Assembly: GCF_026341855.1 (NCBI RefSeq)
Contig: NZ_JAPENW010000002.1
Location: 124,001 to 188,000 of the forward strand
DNA length: 64,000 bases
Direction: 5' to 3'
From: Streptomyces sp. NBC_00568
GTDB taxonomy: Bacteria; Actinomycetota; Actinomycetes; Streptomycetales; Streptomycetaceae
In this document: one piece after another, positions 35,400 to 43,760 of the stretch
How positions within the stretch are numbered: the stretch's first letter is position 1
How the letters are laid out: each line of letters opens with the position of its first letter
The notes under the pieces: model-generated
What the model was told of the DNA's origin: nothing
Databases searched by the model: none
The model's input: only the letters and a program-made list of their open reading frames with translations
Translations under genes and position numbers: made by a program

Positions 35400-35960
35400 T
35401 CAGGATGCGTCGAGGGCATGTTCCACGAGATCGCGGGCGTAGGCAGCGTCAAGCAAGCTCGGCCGGAACAGAATGCGGTACATCATCGGGGCCACGACTC
35501 GGTCGATGACCCGCTCCACGTCGGGTCCTGTCTCACCCCGCCCCGCGGCGCGGCCCAGCACGATGTCGATCTGGTCCGCTGCGTAGACCGAACACTGGCC
35601 GGCGTTGCTGCCATCAGAGTCGCCGAGCAGCGCATCGCGAATGTAGGCACGTCCTGTGGGAGACGCCATCTCTTCGAGGAACTGTTCGGCCCAGGCTCCG
35701 AGGTCCGCACGGAGGCTGCCGAGATCGGCCGGGGGTGAGTCAGGGCGCAGATACTGCACCGCAACATCGGACAGGAGTTCCTGCAGGTCCCCCCACCGGC
35801 GGTAGATCGTCGAAGGTGTCACTCCGGCGCGGGCTGCTACGAGAGGGACGGTCAGCGTCTCCCGGCCCAGCTCGGCCTCCAGTTCACGGACGGCCGCGTG
35901 GACCGACTCCTGTACGCGGGCGCTGCGCCCTCCCGGGCGCACCATGGGTTTGGGGCTCAT
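35400..35960 (-). CDS. TetR-family transcriptional regulator
   Basis: The protein has 186 residues. The N-terminal DNA-binding domain reads RVQESVHAAVRELEAE and then LVAARAGVTPSTIYRRWGDL, the classic TetR HTH. The ligand domain ends with APMMYRILFRPSLLD, typical of the TetR C-terminal domain found near exporters. The ATG at 35960 follows GGGTGG; a GTG at 35969 is also open. A dyad matching two operators before the MFS gene lies directly upstream, so it probably represses itself together with the amidase and exporter operons. Confidence 0.9.
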   Translation of the reverse strand: MSPKPMVRPGGRSARVQESVHAAVRELEAELGRETLTVPLVAARAGVTPSTIYRRWGDLQELLSDVAVQYLRPDSPPADLGSLRADLGAWAEQFLEEMASPTGRAYIRDALLGDSDGSNAGQCSVYAADQIDIVLGRAAGRGETGPDVERVIDRVVAPMMYRILFRPSLLDAAYARDLVEHALDAS

Positions 35961-35970
35961 GACATCCACC

Positions 35971-35993
35971 CTAATGCGAAATCGTTGCTTCTA
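35971..35993. promoter_or_regulatory. Probable TetR operator upstream of the tetR gene
   Basis: The site reads CTAATGCGA, five bases, then TTGCTTCTA. It matches the perfect dyad at 37781-37803 at most arm positions and lies ten bases before the TetR ATG. Confidence 0.65.
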
Positions 35994-36014
35994 GGAAGCT
36001 TGATGCCTCCGTGA

Positions 36015-36040
36015 AGCCGGGGGCAGGCCTGCCCCCGGCT
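36015..36040 (-). terminator. Terminator of the amidase operon
   Basis: The 26-base segment is a perfect palindrome made of AGCCGGGGGCAGG and its complement. It lies 40 bp beyond the amidase stop, in the direction of transcription. Confidence 0.7.
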
Positions 36041-36079
36041 GGAAGGTCTTCGTCCGGGAACTCTGGCAACGTGGCTCGT

Positions 36080-37477
36080 TCAGACCTCAATGGGAGCAAG
36101 CCGTCCCGCTCCGCCATGCGCTTCTTCATAGGCGGTTCCCACACGCAGCACTGTCGCCTCGTGCAGGGGGCGGCCCATCAGCTGCATACCGATCGGCAGC
36201 CCGTCCTGGTCCTGCCCCACGGGCATGGTGAGCGCCGGAATTCCCGTGATGTTGGCCGGCGCCGACAGTCGGACGTAGCTATCGGATACGGCTTCCGCTG
36301 TTCCGTCCGCCCATTCAACGGTGTCCTGTTCGGAACTGGCGGCTGTCATCGGGACGGCCGGGGCTGCGATTACGTCGACCGTGGCGAGCATGGTGGCCCA
36401 GGCGTCTCGCATGAGGGTCCGCGCACGCTGGGCGCGCAGGTAGTCTCCGGCCGATACCAGCTCACCGGCCTCCAAGAGGATGCGGACGTCCGCCGCATAG
36501 CGGTCGGGCATCGACCGAAGGGTGCGCTCGTGGTAGGCGGTCGCTTCGGGCACCATCAGGCCCCACTGGGTGGGCTGGATGTAGCGCGTCATGGGGATCT
36601 CGACTTCGACCAGTTCCGCGCCGAGCTTCTCCAGCTGTCCGATGGCCTGCCGTACGGCCGCTTCGACGTCGGGAGTCACCCGCTCGAAGTAGTAGTTGCT
36701 CGGAACGCCGACCCGCAAGCCGGTCAGGTCGCCCCTGTCCTTCGGGAGGTAGTTCGTCGTAGGGACGGACAGGCTCGCCGGGTCACGCGAGTCATGCCCC
36801 ACCAGCGCGCCTAGTACGAGAGCCGCGTCTCGCACGGTACGGGTGAGGGGGCCGACGTGGTCCAGGGACCATGACAGGGAGGTCACACCGTGCCGGGGGA
36901 TCAGGCCGTAGGTCGGTTTGAGTCCGACGACGCCGTTGAGCGATGCGGGAACGCGGATGGATCCGCCGGTGTCCGTGCCCAGGGTGAAGGTGGCTTCTCC
37001 CGCCGCCACTGCCACGGCAGAGCCGCCGCTCGATCCGCCTGCCACCCGGTCGTGATCCCAGGCGTTGTTGGTCTGGGGTGTGGTCAGGCCGTAGGCGAAT
37101 TCGTGTGTGTGGGTCTTTCCCAGCAGCACGGCGCCGGCCGCAGACAGGCGCGCGGCCACGGTGCTGTCGCCGACTGCGACATGGTCTGCCCTGACTTCCG
37201 AGCTGGCTGTGGTGGGCATGCCGTCGGTGTCGATCAGGTCTTTGAGCGCCATGGGGATGCCGTGCAGCGGGCCGCGAAGGCGCCCTGCGGCGATCTCGTG
37301 CTCGGCCCGGGCGGCCGAGTGGCGTGCGGCTTCGGCAATGACGGTGACGTAGGCCTGGAGCCGCCCCTCGACGGCTTCGATGCGGTCCAGTACGGAATCG
37401 GTCAGCTCGACGGGAGAAAGTTCCCCTGCCTGCACGGCCTGTGCTGCGTCAGCGAGCGACAGCTCAAAGGGCTTCAT
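36080..37477 (-). CDS. Amidase-signature family hydrolase (GatA/AtzE-like)
   Basis: The 465-residue enzyme has the Ser-cisSer-Lys triad of amidase-signature hydrolases: Lys79 in ALKDLID, Ser149 in GGSSGGS and Ser173 in DTGGSIRVPAS. The region between carries the glycine- and serine-rich signature. It hydrolyses an amide, or transfers ammonia if paired with other Gat subunits. The ATG overlaps the end of the small upstream gene by 14 bp, suggesting a two-subunit enzyme as in AtzE/AtzG-type systems. Context with a TetR regulator, an exporter and an MBL-fold hydrolase points to catabolism or detoxification of an amide compound, not tRNA amidation. Confidence 0.9.
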   Translation of the reverse strand: MKPFELSLADAAQAVQAGELSPVELTDSVLDRIEAVEGRLQAYVTVIAEAARHSAARAEHEIAAGRLRGPLHGIPMALKDLIDTDGMPTTASSEVRADHVAVGDSTVAARLSAAGAVLLGKTHTHEFAYGLTTPQTNNAWDHDRVAGGSSGGSAVAVAAGEATFTLGTDTGGSIRVPASLNGVVGLKPTYGLIPRHGVTSLSWSLDHVGPLTRTVRDAALVLGALVGHDSRDPASLSVPTTNYLPKDRGDLTGLRVGVPSNYYFERVTPDVEAAVRQAIGQLEKLGAELVEVEIPMTRYIQPTQWGLMVPEATAYHERTLRSMPDRYAADVRILLEAGELVSAGDYLRAQRARTLMRDAWATMLATVDVIAAPAVPMTAASSEQDTVEWADGTAEAVSDSYVRLSAPANITGIPALTMPVGQDQDGLPIGMQLMGRPLHEATVLRVGTAYEEAHGGAGRLAPIEV

Positions 37478-37673
37478 TTTGGTCCTCCCGTACTGCGGTG
37501 TAGGTGGCGGCTGGCGGCGTGTCCCCGAAGTCCAGCTCGCGCAGGACGGCGATGACTGCCTGGATGTGATTGGCGGTCGCGGCGACTCCGGCGTGGCGGT
37601 CGCCGCCCAGGTCCAGCCCGGCGCGACGTGCCCCTTGGGCCGCCTCGTCGGGGGTTAGTTCGGCTGTGTTCAT
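37464..37673 (-). CDS. Small AtzG/GatC-like amidase partner
   Basis: The protein has 69 residues: MNTAELTPDEAAQGARRAGL, then DRHAGVAATANHIQAVIAVL with RELDFGDTPPA and a short tail. A helical segment followed by a proline-containing tail is how GatC- and AtzG-like small subunits wrap around an amidase. It ends inside the amidase start (14-bp overlap), so the two are translated together. I chose the ATG at 37673; the frame is open upstream to 37730. Family assignment is tentative, based on size, position and pattern. Confidence 0.6.
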   Translation of the reverse strand: MNTAELTPDEAAQGARRAGLDLGGDRHAGVAATANHIQAVIAVLRELDFGDTPPAATYTAVREDQNEAL

Positions 37674-37734
37674 ACGTGGCCTCCAGGTCATCTGTGTCAC
37701 GTCGCCTGGACCGGGGTCCGCTTGCCGCAACCAG

Positions 37735-37757
37735 AAAAAGCTAACCGTTTGCTTTAA
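37735..37757. promoter_or_regulatory. Probable TetR operator A
   Basis: The right arm TTGCTTTAA is perfect and the left arm AAAAAGCTA is weaker. It sits between the divergent amidase and MFS operons, 46 bp from the perfect site B. Confidence 0.6.
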
Positions 37758-37780
37758 CGGACGATACGGCCTACGTTGGA

Positions 37781-37803
37781 TTAACGCAAACCCGTTGCTT
37801 TAA
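37781..37803. promoter_or_regulatory. Probable TetR operator B (perfect dyad)
   Basis: TTAACGCAA, five bases, then TTGCTTTAA. The arms are complementary at every position except the variable fifth base. It ends 19 bp before the MFS start codon, so bound repressor would block that promoter or its transcript start. Confidence 0.75.
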
Positions 37804-37822
37804 GCGTCAGGGAAGGAAGCCC

Positions 37823-39124
37823 ATGCAGAGCGCCCTCGAGGGCCAGACCCCACCCCGCACACACTTCTCAAGGCGCTGGCCGTTCCTGCTCAACGCCTCC
37901 ATCCTGGTCGCACTCCTCGCCGCATCCAGCGCACCGACCCCGCTGTACTCCATCTACCAGGCCCAGTGGCAGCTCTCCTCCCTGACCGTGACCGTGATCT
38001 TCAGCGCCTACGCGCTGGCACTTCTCATCGCGCTGCTGACCACCGGCACCCTCTCCGACCACATCGGACGCCGGCCAGTGCTCATCACCGCACTCGCACT
38101 GCAGATCGTCTCGATGGCCATCTTCGTCATCGCCGACGGCGCCGGAACCCTGATCGTCGCCCGCGTCCTGCAGGGGATCGCGACCGGCGCAGCCACCAGC
38201 TCCGCAGGCGCGGCACTCTTGGACCTGGAAAACCCCGCACGCCCCGGCAGCTCGGCCCTCGCCAACAGCATTGCACCCGTTGCAGGCATGGCCACCGGAG
38301 TCATCTCAACCACAGCCCTCATCCACCTGGTCCCCGGCCCGACCGTCACCGTGTACCTGCTGCTGATGGCACTGTTCGCCGCCCAGGCCCTCGCCCTCGC
38401 CTTCACTCCAGAGACCACCCAGCTTCGCCCCGGAGCTCTGCAATCCATGCGCCCGCATCTGGCTCTGCCCCCGGCCGCCCGACGCGCACTCGCCCTCAAC
38501 AGCGCCGGCATCATCGCCGTCTGGGCCCTGGGCGGCTTCTACTCCTCGCTGGGCCCCGCCTTCACCCGGCTCATCTCCCCCGACGGCCCGCAAAGCGCCG
38601 GAGGGCTCGTGTTCTTCACCCTGACCTCCACCGCAGCCCTGACCGTATGGGCCACCCGCCGGCTTCCGGCCCTCACCGCTGCCCTCCTCGGCAGCTCCGC
38701 AGTAGCCCCCGCAATGGCGCTGTCCATCACGGCCCTGCACTTCTCGAGCCCCGCCCTCCTGTTCACCGGAGCAGCCCTGGCCGGATTCAGCTTCGGTGCG
38801 GTCTCGCAGGGTGCCCTCCACAGCGTCCTGGCCACCGTGTCGGCGCAGGAGCGCAGCGGGACCCTCGCCTCCTACTACGTCCTCAGCTACCTCGCCATGA
38901 GCCTGCCCGCCATCGCCGCCGGCGCTCTTGCCACGCGCTACGGCCTGTCCACCACAGCCCTCTTCTACTCCAGCACTCTGGCGATTCTGGCCATCGGCGC
39001 AGCCGCAGCACTCGCGGCGGCCATGCGCACCCACCCCCGCACAGCCAAAGCCGCTCCTGCCGCCCCGGCCCTCACGCCTTCGGCCTCACCGCACGCTTCC
39101 CGACTGTTGACCCGCCACCCCTGA
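37823..39124 (+). CDS. MFS drug/metabolite exporter
   Basis: The protein has 433 residues with about twelve hydrophobic segments. It has the MFS motif A between TM2 and TM3 (GTLSDHIGRRPVL) and a TM4 region ARVLQGIATGAATSSAGAAL. It belongs to the proton-driven exporter branch. The ATG follows GGAAGGAAG. It is divergent from the amidase and followed after ten bases by the MBL-fold gene, forming a two-gene operon under the TetR dyads. The substrate is unknown but probably the molecule sensed by the TetR protein. Confidence 0.9.
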   Translation: MQSALEGQTPPRTHFSRRWPFLLNASILVALLAASSAPTPLYSIYQAQWQLSSLTVTVIFSAYALALLIALLTTGTLSDHIGRRPVLITALALQIVSMAIFVIADGAGTLIVARVLQGIATGAATSSAGAALLDLENPARPGSSALANSIAPVAGMATGVISTTALIHLVPGPTVTVYLLLMALFAAQALALAFTPETTQLRPGALQSMRPHLALPPAARRALALNSAGIIAVWALGGFYSSLGPAFTRLISPDGPQSAGGLVFFTLTSTAALTVWATRRLPALTAALLGSSAVAPAMALSITALHFSSPALLFTGAALAGFSFGAVSQGALHSVLATVSAQERSGTLASYYVLSYLAMSLPAIAAGALATRYGLSTTALFYSSTLAILAIGAAAALAAAMRTHPRTAKAAPAAPALTPSASPHASRLLTRHP

Positions 39125-39134
39125 AGGAACCGCC

Positions 39135-40049
39135 ATGCCCACCACATCGCACCTGCACCCCCCAGCACCGACTTGGACCGTGGGAGACGTCACCGTCCAC
39201 CGCATCGACGAAGTCGCCCTTCCCAAGCCGACCGCCCCCTGGCTGCTGCCCAACGCCACCCCCGAGGTCGTGTCCCAGGCACCCTGGCTCCGCCCGGACT
39301 TCGCTGACGAAGAGGGCATCCTGCGCCTGGCCAGCCACAGCTTCGCCCTCGAGATCAACGGACTGCGCGTACTGGTCGACACTGGCATCGGCAACGGCAA
39401 GCAGCGGGCGAATCCAGCCTGGGACAACCTGAACACCGACTACCTCAAGCGCCTGACTGCGGCCGGCTTCGACCCGGAAACCGTCGATCTCGTCGTCCTC
39501 ACCCACCTCCACACCGACCACGTCGGCTGGAACACCCGCGCCGCAGGCAGCACGTGGGTACCGACCTTCCCCAACGCCCGCTATCTCACGACCCGCACCG
39601 AATGGGACTACTGGGCAGGAACGGACATGGAAGAGGCCCGGCGTCAGATGTTCCGGGATTCCGTGCACCCCATCAAGGACGCAGGACTGCTCGACCTCGT
39701 CGACGTCCCCAGCGACGGTGCAACCATCGCACCGGGACTACGCCTGGTACCCACGCCGGGCCACACACCGGGCCAAGTGGCCGTGGAACTCCACAGCCAC
39801 GGCGAGAGCGCACTCATCACCGGCGACTGCATCCACCACCCCGTCCAGATGCTCCACCCCCACCTGGGCAGTTGCGTCGACATCGACCCGGCACAAGCGA
39901 TCGCCTCCCGCGAGGACATGCTCCGCAAGCTCTCCGGCACCCGCACCCTGCTCCTCGGCAGCCACTTCCCGCCGCCCACCGCAGGCCACGTCATCCCCGA
40001 GGGCGACACCTACCGACTCGCCCCGGTCCCGCCCCACGTCCCCAGCTGA
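39135..40049 (+). CDS. Metallo-beta-lactamase-fold hydrolase
   Basis: The 304-residue protein has the metal-binding motif THLHTDHVGW with His124, His126, Asp128 and His129. Further likely ligands are in PTPGHTPGQ and ITGDCIHHP, and LLGSHFPPPTAGHV comes near the end. This is the quorum-quenching-lactonase/AttM-like or glyoxalase-II-like branch of the superfamily. It is ten bases downstream of the MFS gene and shares its TetR control. Lactone or ester cleavage of the exported or sensed compound is plausible but not shown. Confidence 0.9.
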   Translation: MPTTSHLHPPAPTWTVGDVTVHRIDEVALPKPTAPWLLPNATPEVVSQAPWLRPDFADEEGILRLASHSFALEINGLRVLVDTGIGNGKQRANPAWDNLNTDYLKRLTAAGFDPETVDLVVLTHLHTDHVGWNTRAAGSTWVPTFPNARYLTTRTEWDYWAGTDMEEARRQMFRDSVHPIKDAGLLDLVDVPSDGATIAPGLRLVPTPGHTPGQVAVELHSHGESALITGDCIHHPVQMLHPHLGSCVDIDPAQAIASREDMLRKLSGTRTLLLGSHFPPPTAGHVIPEGDTYRLAPVPPHVPS

Positions 40050-40122
40050 GCTCCGAGAGATCCCGGCCTGGAACACCACCCAGCTTCCAGGCCGGACAAC
40101 CCCCGCCCTCAACAGCCGCCCG

Positions 40123-40149
40123 CCGCGGGCTGCGCGCCGCAGCCCGCGG
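40123..40149. terminator. Bidirectional terminator between MBL and SARP genes
   Basis: CCGCGGGCTGC and GCAGCCCGCGG form a perfect 11-bp stem with a five-base loop, exactly between two convergent genes. Confidence 0.75.
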
Positions 40150-40156
40150 GAACGGG

Positions 40157-42142
40157 CTAATTCTGACCGCGTGCCGCCCTGAGCTCCTCCAAGTAGCCCG
40201 ACACCGGTCCCATAGAGATCAGGCCGCTGCCCGCCCCCGCCAACTCTGACGCAGCAGGCTCAAGTTGCGTGGAAGCCCGCTCCATCACACTTTGCTCGCC
40301 CACCGCGATCGCCGCCTTCGCGATCAGGCACCACAGCGCCTCAAACAGCAGGTCCCTGGGCGGAGAGGAAATCCCCTGCAACGCTGCCCGGGCCTCGTCA
40401 TCCCGCCCTTCCATCACCAGGAGCAAGGGCCGCACCCAGGGCTCGTACGGGCCCCACTCCTCCTCCCCCACCGGCATCGTCACACCGTGCCGCACATACA
40501 CGCTGAGCAGAGCCATCGGCAGCAGACCAGACTGAAGCCCTGGCATTCCAGCGCCCTCAAGATGCACTGCAGCGTCCTGATAGGCAGAACGGGCCTCGGC
40601 CAGCGGGGCAACAAGGGCAGTCCGCAGCGCCCGGTACCAGGAAGTGAAAACGGAAACGAGCGGAAGCTCGTGCCGCAGCGCGAGCGCATCCGCCGCCTGC
40701 GCATGCCGGTCGGCTCCCGAGAAATCCGCCAAAGCACACCGCGCCTGCAGCCGGATGAGATGCCCCAGCACCTCATACGTCGTGAGATCGTTCTTCGCGG
40801 CCAGTGCGACGATTTCTGTGCCGATGGCATCACGTCGTCCGGCAAGCCCCGCACGGTGAAACGTCTGCATGAACAAGCCGTTCAATGCAAAGACCAGCAG
40901 CGAGTCATCACCGAGACGGCGAGCAAGGTGCTCAGACTGCCGTGCCGCCTGAAACGCCCGCGCGCCCGCCCCCGACGTCGCGTCCTCCCTCGCAAGCGTG
41001 CCGCGCGATTCCACAGCAATGGTGGCCAGCAGACGCGCGCGCGCCGCTTCATGCTCCTCCACCGGAAGCATCTGCAGGGTCCGCTCCGCAGCTCCCACCA
41101 GCCACCGCGCCTGTTCAGGATCATCAGAACGAGTCCAGATGGCGGGTACGTCAAAAACACCGATGACCCGCGCAGTCAGTTCCGGATCGCCCAACTGCTC
41201 AGCCGCCGCAACAGCCGCGACCCGGTGCCGGCGCGCCGCCTCCAGCCCGCCACCACCGGTCACCGCGAGCCCCCGCATCAGCCCTGCCGTCGACTCCAGA
41301 CGCGTGCGGGCACGGGAGGGAACCGTGCTCTCGTACGCCGCCGCAGCCTCGGCCCACACCTGAGCAGCCGTCCCCCCAGGGCCCGGGTCAAGATAATCAG
41401 CCTGCTGAAGAATGTCAGCTTCCAGACGGCGCAACCGGGGTCCAGGATCGACGCCCAGGTGCTCATTCAGCATCCGCCGCGCCCTCCGGACAACAGACAG
41501 CGCATCGCTCTGGCGCCCCGACCGGTACAGCGCCAGCACCAGCAGCTGCCACGCATCCTCCCGCCAGGGGTGTTCAGCTATGTGCGCATCCAGCTCCGGA
41601 ATCGCCTCAGCAGGTGCACCCAGTGCAATCTGGGCTTCCGCACGCCGCTCGACGGCATTGAGCCGCAACTCCGTAAGCCGCGACCGCTCGCCGCGTGCCC
41701 ACGGCTCGTCCGCGAAATCCGCAAACGCTGGGCCACGCCACGAACCGAGCGCGGCGGTCAGCCGGTCCACGACCTGTGCGGGCTGCAGATCGGCCACGGA
41801 TTCCACGGCATGCTCGAACTTCCATGCATCCACGTCGTCCTGCGCAGGACGGAGCGCGTAGCCGGGTCCCTCGGTGACCAGCAGCCGGGCCGGCGTCCGC
41901 GGCGGCCGGTCAGGCTCCAAAGCCCGCCGCAGCCCGGCTACGAAGGTCCGGATCGAGCTCACTGCCTCGACCGGCGGCACAACCCACAGATCCTCCACGA
42001 GTCTCGACACAGGGACCACCCGCCGACGCGCGATGATCAGGCGTGCGAGTACCGCGCGATGCCTCGGCCCCTTGAGTGACAGGGCATTTCCTGCATCGTC
42101 CCAGGCCGTCACCGGGCCGAGGACCCCAAAATCCACGTGCAC
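40157..42142 (-). CDS. AfsR/SARP-family transcriptional regulator with long C-terminal extension
   Basis: The protein has 661 residues. An N-terminal OmpR-type winged helix (FGVLGPVTAWDDAGNALSLK, then HRAVLARLIIARRRVVPVSR) is followed by a bacterial transcriptional activation domain: DVDAWKFEHAVE, then EDAWQLLVLALYRSGRQSDA and LGVDPGPRLRRLEADIL. After residue 270 comes a long helical region of degenerate TPR-like repeats without a Walker A, so the ATPase part of true AfsR proteins is absent. SARPs activate antibiotic or other secondary-metabolism genes. The divergent hydrolase gene is the nearest candidate target. Confidence 0.88.
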   Translation of the reverse strand: MHVDFGVLGPVTAWDDAGNALSLKGPRHRAVLARLIIARRRVVPVSRLVEDLWVVPPVEAVSSIRTFVAGLRRALEPDRPPRTPARLLVTEGPGYALRPAQDDVDAWKFEHAVESVADLQPAQVVDRLTAALGSWRGPAFADFADEPWARGERSRLTELRLNAVERRAEAQIALGAPAEAIPELDAHIAEHPWREDAWQLLVLALYRSGRQSDALSVVRRARRMLNEHLGVDPGPRLRRLEADILQQADYLDPGPGGTAAQVWAEAAAAYESTVPSRARTRLESTAGLMRGLAVTGGGGLEAARRHRVAAVAAAEQLGDPELTARVIGVFDVPAIWTRSDDPEQARWLVGAAERTLQMLPVEEHEAARARLLATIAVESRGTLAREDATSGAGARAFQAARQSEHLARRLGDDSLLVFALNGLFMQTFHRAGLAGRRDAIGTEIVALAAKNDLTTYEVLGHLIRLQARCALADFSGADRHAQAADALALRHELPLVSVFTSWYRALRTALVAPLAEARSAYQDAAVHLEGAGMPGLQSGLLPMALLSVYVRHGVTMPVGEEEWGPYEPWVRPLLLVMEGRDDEARAALQGISSPPRDLLFEALWCLIAKAAIAVGEQSVMERASTQLEPAASELAGAGSGLISMGPVSGYLEELRAARGQN

Positions 42143-42295
42143 GTCGGTCGTCCGTTCTTGCGTCCCGCTCTCCCGCTCAACGTAGCGCGTTCATTGGCTG
42201 CTCATTCACGCCCCGCAGGCTGGAACACATCGGGAACCCGGCGCCCTCACCGGCACGGACCCGGAAACGGTCACCCAAAGGAAATGAGCAGACCC

Positions 42296-43174
42296 ATGGG
42301 ATCCACCATCCCCGGATTCGACTACCAGCGCATCACCGTCGCCGACGGCGTCTCCATCAATGTTGCCGTGGGAGGCTCCGGCGCCCCCATCGTTCTGCTG
42401 CACGGGTTCCCCGAGACGCACTTCCAGTGGCGTCACGTCGCCGCCGACCTGGCCGCCGACTACACCGTCATCTGCCCCGACCTGCGTGGCTACGGTGACA
42501 GCGACAAGCCGGCCGAGGAAGGCCCGGACACCTATTCCAAGCGGACCATGGCCAACGACATCGTCACGGTCGCGAAGGCACTGGGACACGACCGCTTCGC
42601 GCTGGCCGGCCACGACCGCGGCGCCCTGGTGGCCTTCCGGGCCGGTCTCGATCACCCGGAAGTCATCACCCACCTGGCCTGCCTCGACGTTCTGCCCACC
42701 CTCGACATGTGGGAAGTGCTGCATGGCACCAACGCCGCTGTCGGCTTCCACCTCTACCTGATGGCACAGCCGCCCGGGCTGCCCGAGCAGATGATCGCCG
42801 CCAGCTCCGACGCCTTCTTCGGCTACTTCCTCGACATCTGGGCCAACAACCCCGAGGCCATCCCGGCTGACGTCCGCGCCATCTACCTCGATGCGTGCCG
42901 CAACGCAGTGCCTTCGATCGTCGCCGACTACCGCGCCTCTGCCGGCATCGACGTGGAGCACGACAAGATTGATCGCGCCGCAGGCACCAAGCTGGCCATG
43001 CCCGTTTCCGTCCTCCAGCAGGACTGGGGCGCCGCGCTCGGATTCGAAGCTTCCGCCCTGTGGAGCACGTGGGCCGCAGATCTCCGCCACTCCACCGTCT
43101 CATGCGGGCACTTCATGGCGGAGGAAGCGCCCGCCGACATAGCCAAGGCGCTGCGTGACCTCCTGGCGCGTTAA
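42296..43174 (+). CDS. Alpha/beta hydrolase, epoxide hydrolase/haloacid dehalogenase group
   Basis: The protein has 292 residues. The oxyanion region is VLLHGFPETHFQWRHV, the nucleophile aspartate is Asp107 in AGHDRGALV, and the catalytic histidine is in SCGHFMAEEAP near the end. PDLRGYGDSDKP is typical of the group. The nucleophile loop has one Arg after the Asp but lacks the second, halide-acid-binding Arg of fluoroacetate dehalogenases (HDRGxR), so an epoxide or other ester/epoxide substrate is more likely. I chose the ATG at 42296, spaced from GGAAATGAG; 42284 is also possible. It diverges from the SARP gene. Confidence 0.85.
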   Translation: MGSTIPGFDYQRITVADGVSINVAVGGSGAPIVLLHGFPETHFQWRHVAADLAADYTVICPDLRGYGDSDKPAEEGPDTYSKRTMANDIVTVAKALGHDRFALAGHDRGALVAFRAGLDHPEVITHLACLDVLPTLDMWEVLHGTNAAVGFHLYLMAQPPGLPEQMIAASSDAFFGYFLDIWANNPEAIPADVRAIYLDACRNAVPSIVADYRASAGIDVEHDKIDRAAGTKLAMPVSVLQQDWGAALGFEASALWSTWAADLRHSTVSCGHFMAEEAPADIAKALRDLLAR

Positions 43175-43760
43175 CACCTGGCGGCGACGAGCCAGCTGAG
43201 CCCACGCGCAAACGGGGTACAACGCTGGCACGGCGGCATCACGGCCCGAGCGACAGGCTCAGTCATTGTGCCGATGCCTGGCAGGAGGACTCGGCGGCTA
43301 GCGGTCCCCGAACTCCGCTCAGGTGAACCATCAGGACACAACGAACGTAGTCACCCTTCAGCTGCAGCAGGCGCCCCGCGCCCCCGGAGGACGCCTGCTG
43401 CAGCCAACTCGCAGACGCCGCACCGCAGGGGTACCCCGCGGTTAATCACACACGCACCTGGTCCTCGGACCAAGCTCCGCTGGGCCTGTCGAGGAGCGCA
43501 TGCTCCCTCAGGTCACGGCCAACCGGTGAACCGCTTACAGAAGCCCCGTTATGCCGGTGCCTTGCTACTTTTCCAGGACCCGCGAACGGCGCCTGACGGT
43601 TGCATCACCGGATGCGTCGAGGGAGGGAACTCCGGTGAATCAGCAGGCTGGAGCAGGGAAGGGGGCGTCGGGTCGAGACCCCGATGCGGCCATGGGAAGC
43701 CACAGGGTCAGAGCAGGACGCGTTAGCGACACGTGCTCTGACCCGTTCGCTGCACTTGGG
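43175..43760. other. Intergenic stretch with one strong hairpin
   Basis: The arms GCTGCAGCAGGCG (43361-43373) and its complement (43392-43404) form a perfect 13-bp stem that could end the hydrolase transcript. No gene was recognised in the rest of this 586-bp stretch. Confidence 0.5.

Noticed and set aside
37966..39432. 488-residue frame overlapping the MFS and MBL genes
   Set aside because: Same-strand shadow with arginine-rich text; both overlapped genes have clear families.
40265..42079. 604-residue open frame antisense to the SARP gene
   Set aside because: Arginine- and proline-rich shadow of a well-supported regulator on the other strand.
42296..43174. Fluoroacetate dehalogenase assignment
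   Set aside because: The second arginine after the nucleophile aspartate, needed for the acid substrate, is replaced by leucine.
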